This document shows, one piece after another, positions 27,179-35,607 of a stretch of 64,000 bases of DNA. The DNA lies in NCBI GenBank assembly GCA_017416485.1, contig JAFQCH010000026.1, forward strand, positions 1-64,000, written 5' to 3'. A program made the position numbers and the translations under genes. The notes beneath the pieces were generated by a model. It was not told where the DNA came from and did not search any database. It worked only from the letters and a program-made list of their open reading frames with translations. The first letter of the stretch is position 1, and every line of letters begins with the position of its first letter. The stretch comes from Clostridia bacterium (GTDB lineage: Bacteria; Bacillota; Clostridia; Oscillospirales; Acutalibacteraceae).

Positions 27179-27222
27179 GTATTTCAACTCCTTTGTAGTA
27201 TTTTACGTATTGAACGATGGTT

Positions 27223-27251
27223 ATTATACCATATTACATTCAAAAAATCAA
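27223..27251 (-). promoter_or_regulatory. Sigma-A promoter of the 78-residue protein
   Basis: Minus strand TTGATT, 17 bases, TATAAT. Confidence 0.65.
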
Positions 27252-27297
27252 TATGTACATTTTTTTAGTTCCGTTTATGAAAAATACCTCATCCGCA

Positions 27298-27326
27298 TTG
27301 ACTTTATTCCGAAAAGATGCTATAAG
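27298..27326 (+). promoter_or_regulatory. Sigma-A promoter of the threonine aldolase-like gene
   Basis: TTGACT, 17 bases, TATAAG, 32 bp before the ATG. Confidence 0.6.
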
Positions 27327-27358
27327 TAATTGAAACAAAAAAAGAAAGGAGCATTCTT

Positions 27359-28384
27359 ATGCTTCATTTTGAAAGTGACTATATTCAGGGTGCGCACCCT
27401 GCGATTCTTGAAAATCTGATCAAAACCAACCTCATTGCACAAACGGGCTACGGCGTGGACTGCTTCTGCGAAGATGCAAGAGCAAAAATCCGTACCGCTT
27501 GCGGTGACGAAACTGCCGATGTGTATTTTCTGGTCGGCGGCACGCAGGCAAATGCCACCGTTATTGATGCGATGCTCAAAAATTACGAAGGCGTTGTTGC
27601 CGCGGTGACGGGCCACATCAACGGGCACGAAGCAGGCGCAGTGGAAGCCGACGGCCACAAAGTTCTCCCCCTGCCGCATCATCTCGGCAAAGTCGATGCA
27701 AACGAACTTGCCGATCTGCTTGCCACCTTCTATGCCGATGACAATCATGACCACATGATCTTCCCCGGCATGGTCTATGTTTCTCATCCGACCGAATACG
27801 GCACACTGTATTCAAAAGCGGAACTGACCGCGATTTCCGACATCTGCCGAAAGTATAACATTCCGCTGTTTTTAGACGGCGCAAGACTCGGCTATGCACT
27901 GACAAGCAACGGAACAGACCTCGACCTGCCCACCCTCGCACAGCTTTGCGATGTGTTCTACATCGGCGGCACCAAGTGCGGCGCCCTGTGCGGCGAAGCG
28001 GTTATTTTTCCCCGTCACGGCGCTCCGAAACAGTTCTTCACCACTGTCAAACAGCACGGTGCATTGCTTGCAAAAGGCAGAGTGCTCGGTGTGCAATTTG
28101 CCACCCTGTTCACGGACGGTCTTTACATGACGATCTGCAAAAATGCCAATGTGCAGGCTGAAAAAGTCCGTAAGGATTTAAAAGAAAAAGGCTATGAAAT
28201 TTTCATTGAAACCGTGACCAATCAGATTTTCATTGTGCTTGAAAACACCCGTTTGAAAGAATTGAGTGAGAAGGTCTGCTTCGGCTTCTGGGAAAAGAAA
28301 GACGACAACCACACCGTCATGCGCATTGCAACCAGCTGGGCAACCACGGATGAAGATGTGGAAGGCCTGCTCGGGCTGCTGTAA
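27359..28384 (+). CDS. Low-specificity L-threonine aldolase-like PLP enzyme
   Basis: A 341-residue fold-type I PLP enzyme of the beta-eliminating lyase group. Seen: VGGTQANATVI (phosphate-binding region, about 60), the HINGHEAGAVE segment, LDGARLGYAL (Asp that contacts the PLP ring nitrogen, about 179) and the Schiff-base lysine in YIGGTKCGAL (about Lys206). It would split threonine or allo-threonine into glycine and acetaldehyde; close relatives act on other beta-hydroxy amino acids. Start ATG follows AAAGGAG. Monocistronic between a promoter and the hairpin at 28397. Confidence 0.9.
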   Translation: MLHFESDYIQGAHPAILENLIKTNLIAQTGYGVDCFCEDARAKIRTACGDETADVYFLVGGTQANATVIDAMLKNYEGVVAAVTGHINGHEAGAVEADGHKVLPLPHHLGKVDANELADLLATFYADDNHDHMIFPGMVYVSHPTEYGTLYSKAELTAISDICRKYNIPLFLDGARLGYALTSNGTDLDLPTLAQLCDVFYIGGTKCGALCGEAVIFPRHGAPKQFFTTVKQHGALLAKGRVLGVQFATLFTDGLYMTICKNANVQAEKVRKDLKEKGYEIFIETVTNQIFIVLENTRLKELSEKVCFGFWEKKDDNHTVMRIATSWATTDEDVEGLLGLL

Positions 28385-28396
28385 AAATCAAATATG

Positions 28397-28436
28397 AATC
28401 CCGTCTTCATCTCATTCAACCGCAGACGGGATTTTT
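28397..28436 (+). terminator. Terminator
   Basis: AATCCCGTCT pairs with AGACGGGATT over a 17-base loop and is followed by TTTCTTT. The ATPase gene converges 2 bp beyond. Confidence 0.75.
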
Positions 28437-28438
28437 CT

Positions 28439-29893
28439 TTATTTGAAATTCACAATATCAGACAGTTCATACAGCAGGATCCGTTGGTCTGCTGCCGCTT
28501 CATTCCGTACAGCCGTATCGAAGCCCGATTCCGCAAACAAAGCATAGTAAAAGGCTGCATTTTCTTTCAGCGGTGAAAGCTTTGCTTTTGTATCAAGATA
28601 TTCGGCATAAGAAAAGGGAGTTTTTTTGAATTTACATTCACCGACCAGATAGTCCTTTTCATCTCTTCCGATTCCCAACAAATCGATTTCCGTCTCGGCG
28701 ATACGCGATCCGCTTTTTGCCGCGGCATCACGCACCGTTGTTTTTCCTGTCCAGCGGCCTAATTTTACATATCGGAACGGCAACCGATTTTTCTTCTGCA
28801 TTTCTTTTACAAACTCCTTGCAGACAGCTTCAAAAGCATGGGAAGCAAATTCATGCAGTGCAGGCTCGACAACATGGGTAAACACGCCTTGCGCATCCCC
28901 GTCTTCAAGCTGTGAATAATTGGTAAAGCCGAACGCATACCAGAATCTGAAAAAATTATCGGTAAGACGGTATGTGCCCCTGCTTGTATTTGCTTTTTCC
29001 TTGATTTTCGAATCGACTGAAAATTCCCGTTCAATAATGCCCAATTCAATCAGATTTTTAAGATATACACTTGTTTTTGAAGTATCCTCAACCAAAGATT
29101 TCTGACTGATGTCATTAAGCTTCGTATTCCCGAGTGCAACGGCTTCAATAACGGAATTGTAGATCGGTGTCTCCCGAAGCTCCTGGTGCAAAAGAAAATC
29201 CACCTCACTGTACAGCACACAGCCCTTGGTCAGAATGTTTTTCTTTATATTCTCGGACAAAGGCAAATCGGGATCAAACTGACAAAGATAATGCGGAATA
29301 CCGCCCAGAATTGAATAGGCGATGATTTTATCCGGATCAGAGTACGCGGGAAAGAATTTTACGGCATCATAAAAACCCATTTCCGTCATTTTATATATGC
29401 CCGTGGCTCTGCCGTACAGCGGATTTTTTTCGGCAAGCAGCTCTTTTTCAATAAAGCTCATGGCGCTGCCGCAAAGAATCACCATCACATTGCTGTCCTT
29501 CAGCTGTGTATCCCAAAGATTCTGCAAAACGGACGGAATGCTTTTATTTGCCTTGCACATATACGGAAATTCATCGATTACAATCAGTTTTTTTTCTTCG
29601 CCGTAAGGTAACTCAAGGATCGCCCCGAATGCACTTTCCCAATCCGCAAATTCAGAAAGATACTTTTTGGCAGGTATGTCCTCCTGCAAAAGGCGTTTTG
29701 AGAATTTCTGCAGCTGCACCTTGTCCGTGCTTTGTGTGCAGGAATAAAAAATATGCTTTTTATTTTTGCAGAATTCTTTCAATGTTTCTGTTTTCCCGAC
29801 ACGCCGTCTGCCGTAAAGCACAACCAGCTGTCCGTTTTTTGCAGCATATTTATTTTCCAGAAACTGCAGTTCCGATTCTCTTCCGATAAACAC
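28439..29893 (-). CDS. AAA+ ATPase with DUF234/PD-(D/E)XK-type C-terminus
   Basis: A 484-residue member of the prokaryotic AAA+ group with C-terminal DUF234. Seen: FIGRESELQFLE at the start, Walker A GRRRVGKT (28-35), Walker B VIDEFP (Asp107, Glu108), a sensor in VILCGSAMSF, a winged-helix region (about 235-300) and a C-terminal nuclease-like core ETEIDLLG...GECKFKK (about 400-425), with the E-x-D and E-x-K of the PD-(D/E)XK fold. Biological role of the family is not settled; defence or genome-maintenance roles are guesses. The start is GTG 29893 behind GAGGTG. The promoter carries a tandem operator, suggesting tight control. Confidence 0.85.
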   Translation of the reverse strand: MFIGRESELQFLENKYAAKNGQLVVLYGRRRVGKTETLKEFCKNKKHIFYSCTQSTDKVQLQKFSKRLLQEDIPAKKYLSEFADWESAFGAILELPYGEEKKLIVIDEFPYMCKANKSIPSVLQNLWDTQLKDSNVMVILCGSAMSFIEKELLAEKNPLYGRATGIYKMTEMGFYDAVKFFPAYSDPDKIIAYSILGGIPHYLCQFDPDLPLSENIKKNILTKGCVLYSEVDFLLHQELRETPIYNSVIEAVALGNTKLNDISQKSLVEDTSKTSVYLKNLIELGIIEREFSVDSKIKEKANTSRGTYRLTDNFFRFWYAFGFTNYSQLEDGDAQGVFTHVVEPALHEFASHAFEAVCKEFVKEMQKKNRLPFRYVKLGRWTGKTTVRDAAAKSGSRIAETEIDLLGIGRDEKDYLVGECKFKKTPFSYAEYLDTKAKLSPLKENAAFYYALFAESGFDTAVRNEAAADQRILLYELSDIVNFK

Positions 29894-29912
29894 AAAATCA
29901 CCTCATTTTCTC

Positions 29913-29939
29913 AAATCGTGATTTACTAAATCGTGATTT
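29913..29939. promoter_or_regulatory. Tandem 12-bp operator-like repeat
   Basis: AAATCGTGATTT occurs twice with a 3-bp gap (29913-29924 and 29928-29939). Each copy is itself a near palindrome (AAATC, 2 bases, GATTT). The repeats begin about 6 bp downstream of the ATPase -10 box, over the start of transcription, where a bound protein would block it. Confidence 0.6.
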
Positions 29940-29945
29940 GATATT

Positions 29946-29974
29946 ATTATACCCGCTTCTGCAAAGAAAATCAA
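29946..29974 (-). promoter_or_regulatory. Sigma-A promoter of the ATPase gene
   Basis: Minus strand TTGATT, 17 bases, TATAAT. The tandem operator lies immediately downstream. Confidence 0.65.
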
Positions 29975-30032
29975 GTGTTTTTCCGTTTCATTGCCGCAAG
30001 TTCCGATATTTTTCAAAAATCGGTGTAATAAT

Positions 30033-30053
30033 TGTCCCGTTTCTTCGTGTAAG
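30033..30053 (+). promoter_or_regulatory. Possible ECF-type promoter of the sigma gene
   Basis: TGTCCCG and CGTGTAAG, 6 bases apart, lie 65 bp before the sigma-factor start, where no sigma-A promoter is evident. ECF factors often drive their own gene from such two-part GC-rich elements. This is a suggestion only. Confidence 0.3.
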
Positions 30054-30117
30054 AAATGAAGGCCGCAAAAGCCGGGAACGCTCCGCCTCGTACACGGTCT
30101 TCGGAAAGGAGGAACCA

Positions 30118-30675
30118 ATGGATAACGGTGCAGGTAGCTACCGCCGTTTTCTTGCAGGTGATGAAGATGCTCTGGTCGAAATCGTATCGCAATACCGTCC
30201 CGGACTGCAAAATTACATTCATTCCATCGTGAATAATATAGCCGTTGCAGAAGATCTGACCGAAGATACCTTTGTGAAACTGTTGACCAAAAAACCGAAA
30301 AACAAAGGAATGGCTTCTTTCAAAACATGGCTTTACACGATCGGAAGAAATCTTGCATTGGACTGGATGCGGAAAAATGCGCACGGCAGATACGTTTCCA
30401 TTGATGAAATCCGCAATCTCGAAAGCGATGAACAAAAGCTTGCGGAATTGTATTTCAGAGATGAAGAAAGAAAAGCCGTCCGTGAGGCACTCAATCATAT
30501 CAACCCCGAATATAAGCATGTATTGATGCTGTTTTATTTTGAAGATTTCGGCATTGAGGAAATCGCAAGAATCCTGAAGAAAACGAAAAAAAACACTTCC
30601 GTTTTGCTGCACAGAGCAAGAAACGCACTCAAAAATCAATTGATAAAGGAGAATTTTATGTATGAGATCCGATAG
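30118..30675 (+). CDS. ECF-type RNA polymerase sigma factor
   Basis: A 185-residue sigma-70 family protein with region 2 (about 10-80: ADALVEIVSQYRP-like start, AEDLTEDTFVKLL, SFKTWLYTIGRNLALDWMRK) and region 4 (about 125-175: PEYKHVLMLFYFEDFGIEEIA, then the recognition helix KKTKKNTSVLLHRARNALK split by a Lys-rich turn). No region 1 or 3, as in ECF factors. AAGGAGG lies 5 bases before ATG 30118; the open frame further upstream is non-coding. The following gene overlaps its 3' end by 14 bp and probably encodes its membrane regulator. Confidence 0.9.
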   Translation: MDNGAGSYRRFLAGDEDALVEIVSQYRPGLQNYIHSIVNNIAVAEDLTEDTFVKLLTKKPKNKGMASFKTWLYTIGRNLALDWMRKNAHGRYVSIDEIRNLESDEQKLAELYFRDEERKAVREALNHINPEYKHVLMLFYFEDFGIEEIARILKKTKKNTSVLLHRARNALKNQLIKENFMYEIR

Positions 30676-31519
30676 GGATATGGCTGAAAATATTTTAAGT
30701 AAGGTGAACATTATGAATCAAAAAAAAACAGCAAGAAAAAATATCATTTCCAAAACCGCGGCATTTGCATTGGCATTTGTTATGCTGGCGGCGGCAGGCA
30801 TTACACTTTTTAACGGCAACACACCCCTTGCACCCGATAACAGCGGCGACAGCACAATCACATCCGCAACAAGTAACATTCTGAACAAAAACTTCTGTCT
30901 CATCGTTGCCAATGCGGCAACAGCAACCGAAACCACACTCGGCAAAGAAAGCAATGTGTCCGTTCCCTTGGGCGGTATTCTGTTTGTTAAAGACACACGC
31001 GGCATGAGCGATCTTGATATCAACAAGATTCCTTATGAACTGAAAGTAAAGTTGCAGGCTCTTTACGGCACCGAAAGCGGTTGGAAGATTCACGGCGAAG
31101 CAGGCGAAACGGCTCTGTATTTCGGAACGATGGATCACATCCGCATTAAGCTCGACAACCCCGACAGTGTTGAAAAAATCACCCTGTCCTGCACCGCAAA
31201 CGGTCAGCTTACCGTCGGCGATGAATCCCTCCTTGCATCCCTCGGCAAATATGTGCAGACCGTAAAAACGGGCGATGTTATTACAGTGACGGGTAAAGAA
31301 TACAAAACCGTTTATGCAAAAAACGACGGCATGACCTTTGACTGGTTCGTGTCGGAAACACTCAAAAACACCCTCAAAGCCGCCCCCGCAACTTCCCTGT
31401 CTTCCGTCAACGATGTCATCACGGGCGTAATCACCTATACAGACGGCACACAGGAAAGTTTTACCCTGACCCTCACATTTGACAATGACGGCAATCTGAC
31501 CACCCGTTACGCAGCATAA
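30662..31519 (+). CDS. Membrane protein overlapping the ECF gene, candidate anti-sigma factor
   Basis: A 285-residue protein with a short charged cytoplasmic N-terminus (MRSDRDMAENILSKV, about 1-32), one transmembrane helix (about 33-52) and an exposed domain of about 230 residues. The gene starts inside the sigma gene in another frame; this overlap and the topology are those of ECF anti-sigma factors, whose N-terminus clamps the sigma factor and whose outer domain senses a signal. No zinc HxxxCxxC motif is seen and the outer domain matches nothing I recognise. ATG 30662 shares the AAGGAG at 30646; an ATG at 30713 is an alternative. Confidence 0.65.
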   Translation: MRSDRDMAENILSKVNIMNQKKTARKNIISKTAAFALAFVMLAAAGITLFNGNTPLAPDNSGDSTITSATSNILNKNFCLIVANAATATETTLGKESNVSVPLGGILFVKDTRGMSDLDINKIPYELKVKLQALYGTESGWKIHGEAGETALYFGTMDHIRIKLDNPDSVEKITLSCTANGQLTVGDESLLASLGKYVQTVKTGDVITVTGKEYKTVYAKNDGMTFDWFVSETLKNTLKAAPATSLSSVNDVITGVITYTDGTQESFTLTLTFDNDGNLTTRYAA

Positions 31520-31536
31520 CAACGCACACATAAAAC

Positions 31537-31570
31537 ACAGCCTGCTCGTTTTACCGGGCAGGCTGTTGTT
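31537..31570. terminator. Terminator between converging genes
   Basis: ACAGCCTGC pairs with GCAGGCTGT, extended by CG/CG near the loop, followed by TGTTATT. It lies between the anti-sigma candidate and the phosphoesterase. Confidence 0.6.
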
Positions 31571-31580
31571 ATTGATTCAA

Positions 31581-32756
31581 TTACAGCAAATCAAAAATCC
31601 AACCGATGACGGGATCCAGAAAACGCATAACGGCGTTGGTGGTCTTATAGCAGAACAAATCAATGAAGACAAAGCGTGTTTTTTTATTCATGATCTCATC
31701 GTATGTCACATTGTAAGTTTCATAAGCGGCCGGGTCATTTTCATTAAGAACAAAAATTCTTGCACTTCGGTTGCCTTTGTCACCGTAGGTAGCAAACCCT
31801 GCACCTGCGTTGTAACCCATTTTGATACCGTCGTCGGTGATACCGACAAAGTTGTTGATGTGGTCGTGACCGAAGAATGCGCCGATGATGTCGCCTTTTT
31901 CGAGCCATGCTTCATACTGGCCGGTGGTGACCGTCAGATTTTCGGAGCAAGGTGCCTCGTGACAGAAATTGTTGTCGCCGACAAGCTTGTCTTCCTTCAG
32001 GCGATACCATTTGTGGTCAGAGGTACTGAAATAAGCATTCTTGGTGTCTTCGGTTTCCTCAAGAAGCCCGTAAATTTCCTTGACGGGAATGTGCTGAAAA
32101 AGCAGTGAAGGCACGATTTTGCCGCCGTTATCCGCTTTCAGGGCATCGGCAGTGGCTTTGTACCAATCAACCTGTTCGGGAATAACACCGCGGTAGCCGC
32201 CTTCGATTTCGTTTTTGTTCCCCGTATCCATCATATAGACGTTGAACGCATACCCCGTTGCATCGGAATTGAGCACAGGCACATTATAGGTGCCGGGATC
32301 GCAGACTTCTTCGGGGATTACACAGCTTTCAAAGCTCTTGCAAACGGCGATCATATCTTCAAGAGAAAGAATATCGGTCACTTCGTGGTCATGATTGCCG
32401 AATGTAAACAAAAACGGAATCGTTCTGTCTGCAATGGGTTTAAGAAGATTTTTGAGCGTTGCTTCAATGCTGTTTACGGAAGCAGTCGCATTACGGTCAG
32501 ACAGAGTGTCGCCGACAATCACAACAAGGTCCGGCTGTTCGCTGTCGAGCACCGCGTCCATAAGCGCAATCGTGCGGGAATGGGGCTTTTTATTATCCTG
32601 CAGGTCGTTGAACATGCAGATTTTGAAAGTGCCGTCTTCTTTTACCTGCAAAACCGCATCGTTTTTGAGCGTTGCGGCAAAGGCGGGAACAAAACAAACA
32701 AAAACCAGAAGCAATATCATCAAAACGCTGCAAACGGCTTTGAAATTTCTTTTCAT
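31581..32756 (-). CDS. Exported metallophosphoesterase
   Basis: A 391-residue calcineurin-like phosphoesterase with a signal peptide (1-27, PAFA-AT). Metal-site blocks appear in order: MFNDLQD (a variant of the usual D-x-H, His replaced by Gln), VVIVGDTLSD, TFGNHDHE, LLFQHIPV and GAFFGHDHINNF. The family cleaves phosphate mono- or diesters and includes purple acid phosphatase-like enzymes. The C-terminus has a hydrophobic segment (VMRFLDPVIGWIFDLL) that may anchor it. It lies 23 bp after mgtE on the same strand and is probably cotranscribed. Confidence 0.88.
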   Translation of the reverse strand: MKRNFKAVCSVLMILLLVFVCFVPAFAATLKNDAVLQVKEDGTFKICMFNDLQDNKKPHSRTIALMDAVLDSEQPDLVVIVGDTLSDRNATASVNSIEATLKNLLKPIADRTIPFLFTFGNHDHEVTDILSLEDMIAVCKSFESCVIPEEVCDPGTYNVPVLNSDATGYAFNVYMMDTGNKNEIEGGYRGVIPEQVDWYKATADALKADNGGKIVPSLLFQHIPVKEIYGLLEETEDTKNAYFSTSDHKWYRLKEDKLVGDNNFCHEAPCSENLTVTTGQYEAWLEKGDIIGAFFGHDHINNFVGITDDGIKMGYNAGAGFATYGDKGNRSARIFVLNENDPAAYETYNVTYDEIMNKKTRFVFIDLFCYKTTNAVMRFLDPVIGWIFDLL

Positions 32757-32779
32757 GTTTGTTGCTCCTTTTTCATAGT

Positions 32780-34150
32780 TTACAGATGTAATATCCAGCT
32801 TGCAAAGCCGAAGTACACCAGCAGCGACACCGCGTCCACAATGGTGGTAATGAACGGGCTTGCCATGACTGCGGGATCGAAATTGAGTTTCTTTGCCAAC
32901 AGCGGCATCGAGCAGCCGATGATTTTCGACAGAATGACCGTTACACCGAGCGTGATGCTCACAACAAAGGCAACAAGAACTGTAATGTCCGTATTACCCA
33001 ACAGCAAGCGGTCAATGAGCAAGACCTTTGCAAAGGTTGCCGCCGTAAGGGTCAGGCCGCAAAGAATAGAAACCTTGAATTCCTTGAAAATGACCTTGAG
33101 TGCATCGGCAAATTCGATTTCACCTAATGAAATACCACGGATGACCGTGACCGAAGACTGGCTGCCGGCATTACCCCCCGTACCCATGAGCATGGGAATG
33201 AAAGCGGTGAGCACGACCAGTGCGGAAAGTGCATTTTCAAAGTGGTTGATGATGATTCCTGTCAGCGTTGCCGAGAGCATGAGCAGCAACAGCCACGGAA
33301 TACGCGCTTTCCACAGTTCGCCCGTGTCGGTTTTCAGATACGGCTTGTCGGTCGGGGTAACGGCGGAGATAATGGCCATGTCTTCGTCGGCTTCTTCCTG
33401 CAGAACATCGATGGCGTCGTCAACGGTGATAATGCCGACCAACCTGTCTTCACGGTCCACAACAGGCATAGCAAGGAAGTCGTAATGCGAAAACAGAGCA
33501 GCGATTTCCTCGCGGTCATCTTCGGTGTGCACACTGATGACGTTGGTGTCCATAATTTCTTCCACAATCGTGTCTTCGTTGGCAAGCAGCAGGTCCTTGA
33601 CGGACACAACACCCAGCAGACGGCGGTTGTCGGTAACATAGCAGGTATAAACGGTTTCTTTGTCAAGTGCAACACTGCGGATAAACGCAAATGACTCCTT
33701 GACGGTAAGGTGTTTTCTGAGATAAACATATTCCGTGGTCATAATGGAGCCTGCGGAATTGTCGGGGTATTTGAGCAGTTCGTTGACCGACCGACGGGTT
33801 TCGGGTGAAGCGTTTTTAAGAATGCGCTGCACCACATTTGCGGGCATTTCTTCGATGATGTCTACGGTATCGTCGTCATACAGTTCATCGAGAAGTCCTG
33901 TCAATTCACGGTCGGTAAAGGATGTGATGAGTGTTTCCTGCCGATCCGAATCCATTTCAACAAAGGCTTCGGCGGCAAGCTCTTTCGGAAGCAGTCTGAA
34001 CACGACGAGCAGTCCGTCGTTATCGAGTTCCGAAAAGATTTCGGCAAGGTCGGCACCCTCCATGCAGGCGAGCATTTCGCGCAATTGAGGATATTTCTTG
34101 CCGGAGAGCAGTTTACGGATGATTTCCGTGATTTTCTGAATGCCTTCCAT
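32780..34150 (-). CDS. mgtE: Magnesium transporter MgtE
   Basis: A 456-residue Mg2+ channel: N-terminal superhelical domain (about 1-130, with LPKELAAEAFVEMDSD), two CBS domains (about 140-260, including DREDRLVGIITVDDAIDVL) and five transmembrane helices (about 275-456) with the pore motif PMLMGTGGNAGSQ. Mg2+ binding to the cytoplasmic domains closes the pore in the family. AGGAGG precedes the ATG. The leader is long (about 270 nt) and structured but does not match the M-box riboswitch I would expect; see the entry at 34151-34618. Confidence 0.95.
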   Translation of the reverse strand: MEGIQKITEIIRKLLSGKKYPQLREMLACMEGADLAEIFSELDNDGLLVVFRLLPKELAAEAFVEMDSDRQETLITSFTDRELTGLLDELYDDDTVDIIEEMPANVVQRILKNASPETRRSVNELLKYPDNSAGSIMTTEYVYLRKHLTVKESFAFIRSVALDKETVYTCYVTDNRRLLGVVSVKDLLLANEDTIVEEIMDTNVISVHTEDDREEIAALFSHYDFLAMPVVDREDRLVGIITVDDAIDVLQEEADEDMAIISAVTPTDKPYLKTDTGELWKARIPWLLLLMLSATLTGIIINHFENALSALVVLTAFIPMLMGTGGNAGSQSSVTVIRGISLGEIEFADALKVIFKEFKVSILCGLTLTAATFAKVLLIDRLLLGNTDITVLVAFVVSITLGVTVILSKIIGCSMPLLAKKLNFDPAVMASPFITTIVDAVSLLVYFGFASWILHL

Positions 34151-34618
34151 TCGTATTCCTCCTGTTTTTTTGTGTGTGGGAAAAAATCCCGACAGAAGTA
34201 ATACGCAAAAAGACGGCAGTCGAGGATAGCACTTTGTGTGTTATCGCAAATCCGTCGGTGCAACAGACGGACTTGCCGCAAGTATTACGTAATCGTGCGT
34301 GCAACTTCGCGGTCGGCCACCGGAATTTGCGCCGTTACTGTCTGCGTCCATGTCTGTTCCACCTCGTTTTCTTCGTTAAAATCAAGAATAATAAAACAGG
34401 GCATTACCCTGCAAATCGGCAAAATACCGATTATACTTATTTTAATTGAACACGCACAAAAAGTCAAGTAAGCAAACTGCCTTTTTTTTACTTACAAAAT
34501 GAATAAAAACAGTTACAATTGTTGCAAAATTGTAATCAAAATGCAATCTTCTTTTCGTTGACATCAGGGCAAAACTGCGGCATAATATATATAGTTGTTT
34601 TTTTAATCGGAGGAGATT
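34151..34618. promoter_or_regulatory. Divergent control region with long structured mgtE leader
   Basis: A 468-bp gene-free stretch. Toward mgtE: a TTGTGC/TATAAT pair (18-bp spacer, -10 at 34430-34435), two tight hairpins directly after it (AATCGG/CCGATT and CAGGG/CCCTG plus TTTT), a possible 39-codon leader frame ending at 34285 with an acidic DFNEENEVE segment, then paired segments such as GTAATAC/GTATTAC enclosing TCCGTC/GACGGA. Toward 34619: the promoter at 34558. No M-box consensus was recognised. Confidence 0.45.
34558..34586 (+). promoter_or_regulatory. Sigma-A promoter of the SH3 protein gene
   Basis: TTGACA, 17 bases, CATAAT, 32 bp before the ATG. Confidence 0.7.
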
Positions 34619-35440
34619 ATGGAGAACGAAAACACCAAAGTCCCTAACCGCAATGCCGAAGATTTTATGATGGCATTTGCCAATGCTTTTGAAAAAAATG
34701 TGCAGTCCGCAACGGAAAATCAAACAGAAGAACCGCCCGTTGCGACGGATGATTTTCAATCCTATGAACCACAGGACGATTCTGCTTATTTTGATGAACC
34801 TGTTTACCTTAACGACGAAGAAAAAACAGAAGAATACGAACCCGAAGAACTTGAAGAACCCGAGCCCGAAGAAGAACCCGAGCCCACCGAAAGGCAACTG
34901 AAAAAGGCCGCAAAACAGGCAAAAAAAGATGCAAAGTGGGAGAAAAAGCAGGCAAAACGCAATGCAAAAATTGACCGGCAACAGCGCAACAATACGCGCG
35001 TTATGCTCGGCGGGGCCATCTTTTTAGGCATTATCTGCATTTTCCTGCTGGTGATGAACCACTTCAAACTTTCCTTCACGGATATTCCCGATGTGCTGTC
35101 GGGAGAAAAAGATCTTTCAGCCACCACCACAACCATGCCGCTGGCAATCAACGAGCCATCCGAATCAGGTCCCACCGCACCGCCGAAAGGCAATTACACC
35201 GTGACGGCAGAAGACGGCGTGTATCTGCGTGAAACCGCATCCTCCGATGCCGGACGCGTTGCCGTGCTTGAAAAAGGAGCCAAAGTTGCTGTGAGTGCAT
35301 TCAAATATGACACGGAGAACGAGTGCTTCTGGGGCAGAACCAGCAGTGACGGAAACTACGGTTGGGTGATGATGACCGCGTTGACCATAGACGACACACC
35401 GACCGAACCTGCCGCAACCACTGCCGAAAGTCTGGGTTAA
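34619..35440 (+). CDS. Single-pass membrane protein with extracellular SH3 domain
   Basis: A 273-residue protein: a cytoplasmic N-terminus of about 125 residues, very acidic (runs of E, P and D around 65-92) then very basic (RQLKKAAKQAKKDAKWEKKQ), one transmembrane helix (about 127-147), a Thr/Pro linker and a bacterial SH3 domain (about 190-260: VTAEDGVYLRE, VLEKGAKVAVS, WGRTSSDGNYGWVMM). Such SH3 domains bind peptidoglycan or its cross-bridges, so it may link the wall to a cytoplasmic partner. GGAGGAG precedes the ATG. Monocistronic. Confidence 0.8.
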   Translation: MENENTKVPNRNAEDFMMAFANAFEKNVQSATENQTEEPPVATDDFQSYEPQDDSAYFDEPVYLNDEEKTEEYEPEELEEPEPEEEPEPTERQLKKAAKQAKKDAKWEKKQAKRNAKIDRQQRNNTRVMLGGAIFLGIICIFLLVMNHFKLSFTDIPDVLSGEKDLSATTTTMPLAINEPSESGPTAPPKGNYTVTAEDGVYLRETASSDAGRVAVLEKGAKVAVSAFKYDTENECFWGRTSSDGNYGWVMMTALTIDDTPTEPAATTAESLG

Positions 35441-35464
35441 AAGAAAAAAAACGAGAACAAACCG

Positions 35465-35496
35465 AACGGAACTGCAACAGCAGTTCCGTTTTTTGT
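35465..35496 (+). terminator. Terminator
   Basis: AACGGAACTGC, AACA, GCAGTTCCGTT, then TTTTTG. Confidence 0.9.
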
Positions 35497-35553
35497 ATGA
35501 TAAATTGCGGTTTATCTGCTTTTTCGCATAGATTTTTTAACAGAATTAAGCAT

Positions 35554-35582
35554 TTGACGGATTTGGTTTATTTTGGTATAAT
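35554..35582 (+). promoter_or_regulatory. Sigma-A promoter of the GH30-MFS operon
   Basis: TTGACG, 17 bases, TATAAT, 26 bp before the GH30 start. Confidence 0.75.
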
Positions 35583-35607
35583 AAAGAAAATGTTTGGAGG
35601 GAGATTT

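Noticed and set aside
34151..34450. M-box (Mg2+) riboswitch upstream of mgtE
   Set aside because: I could not match the leader to the GTTAGGTGAGGCTCC-type core of the M-box; only generic pairing is seen.
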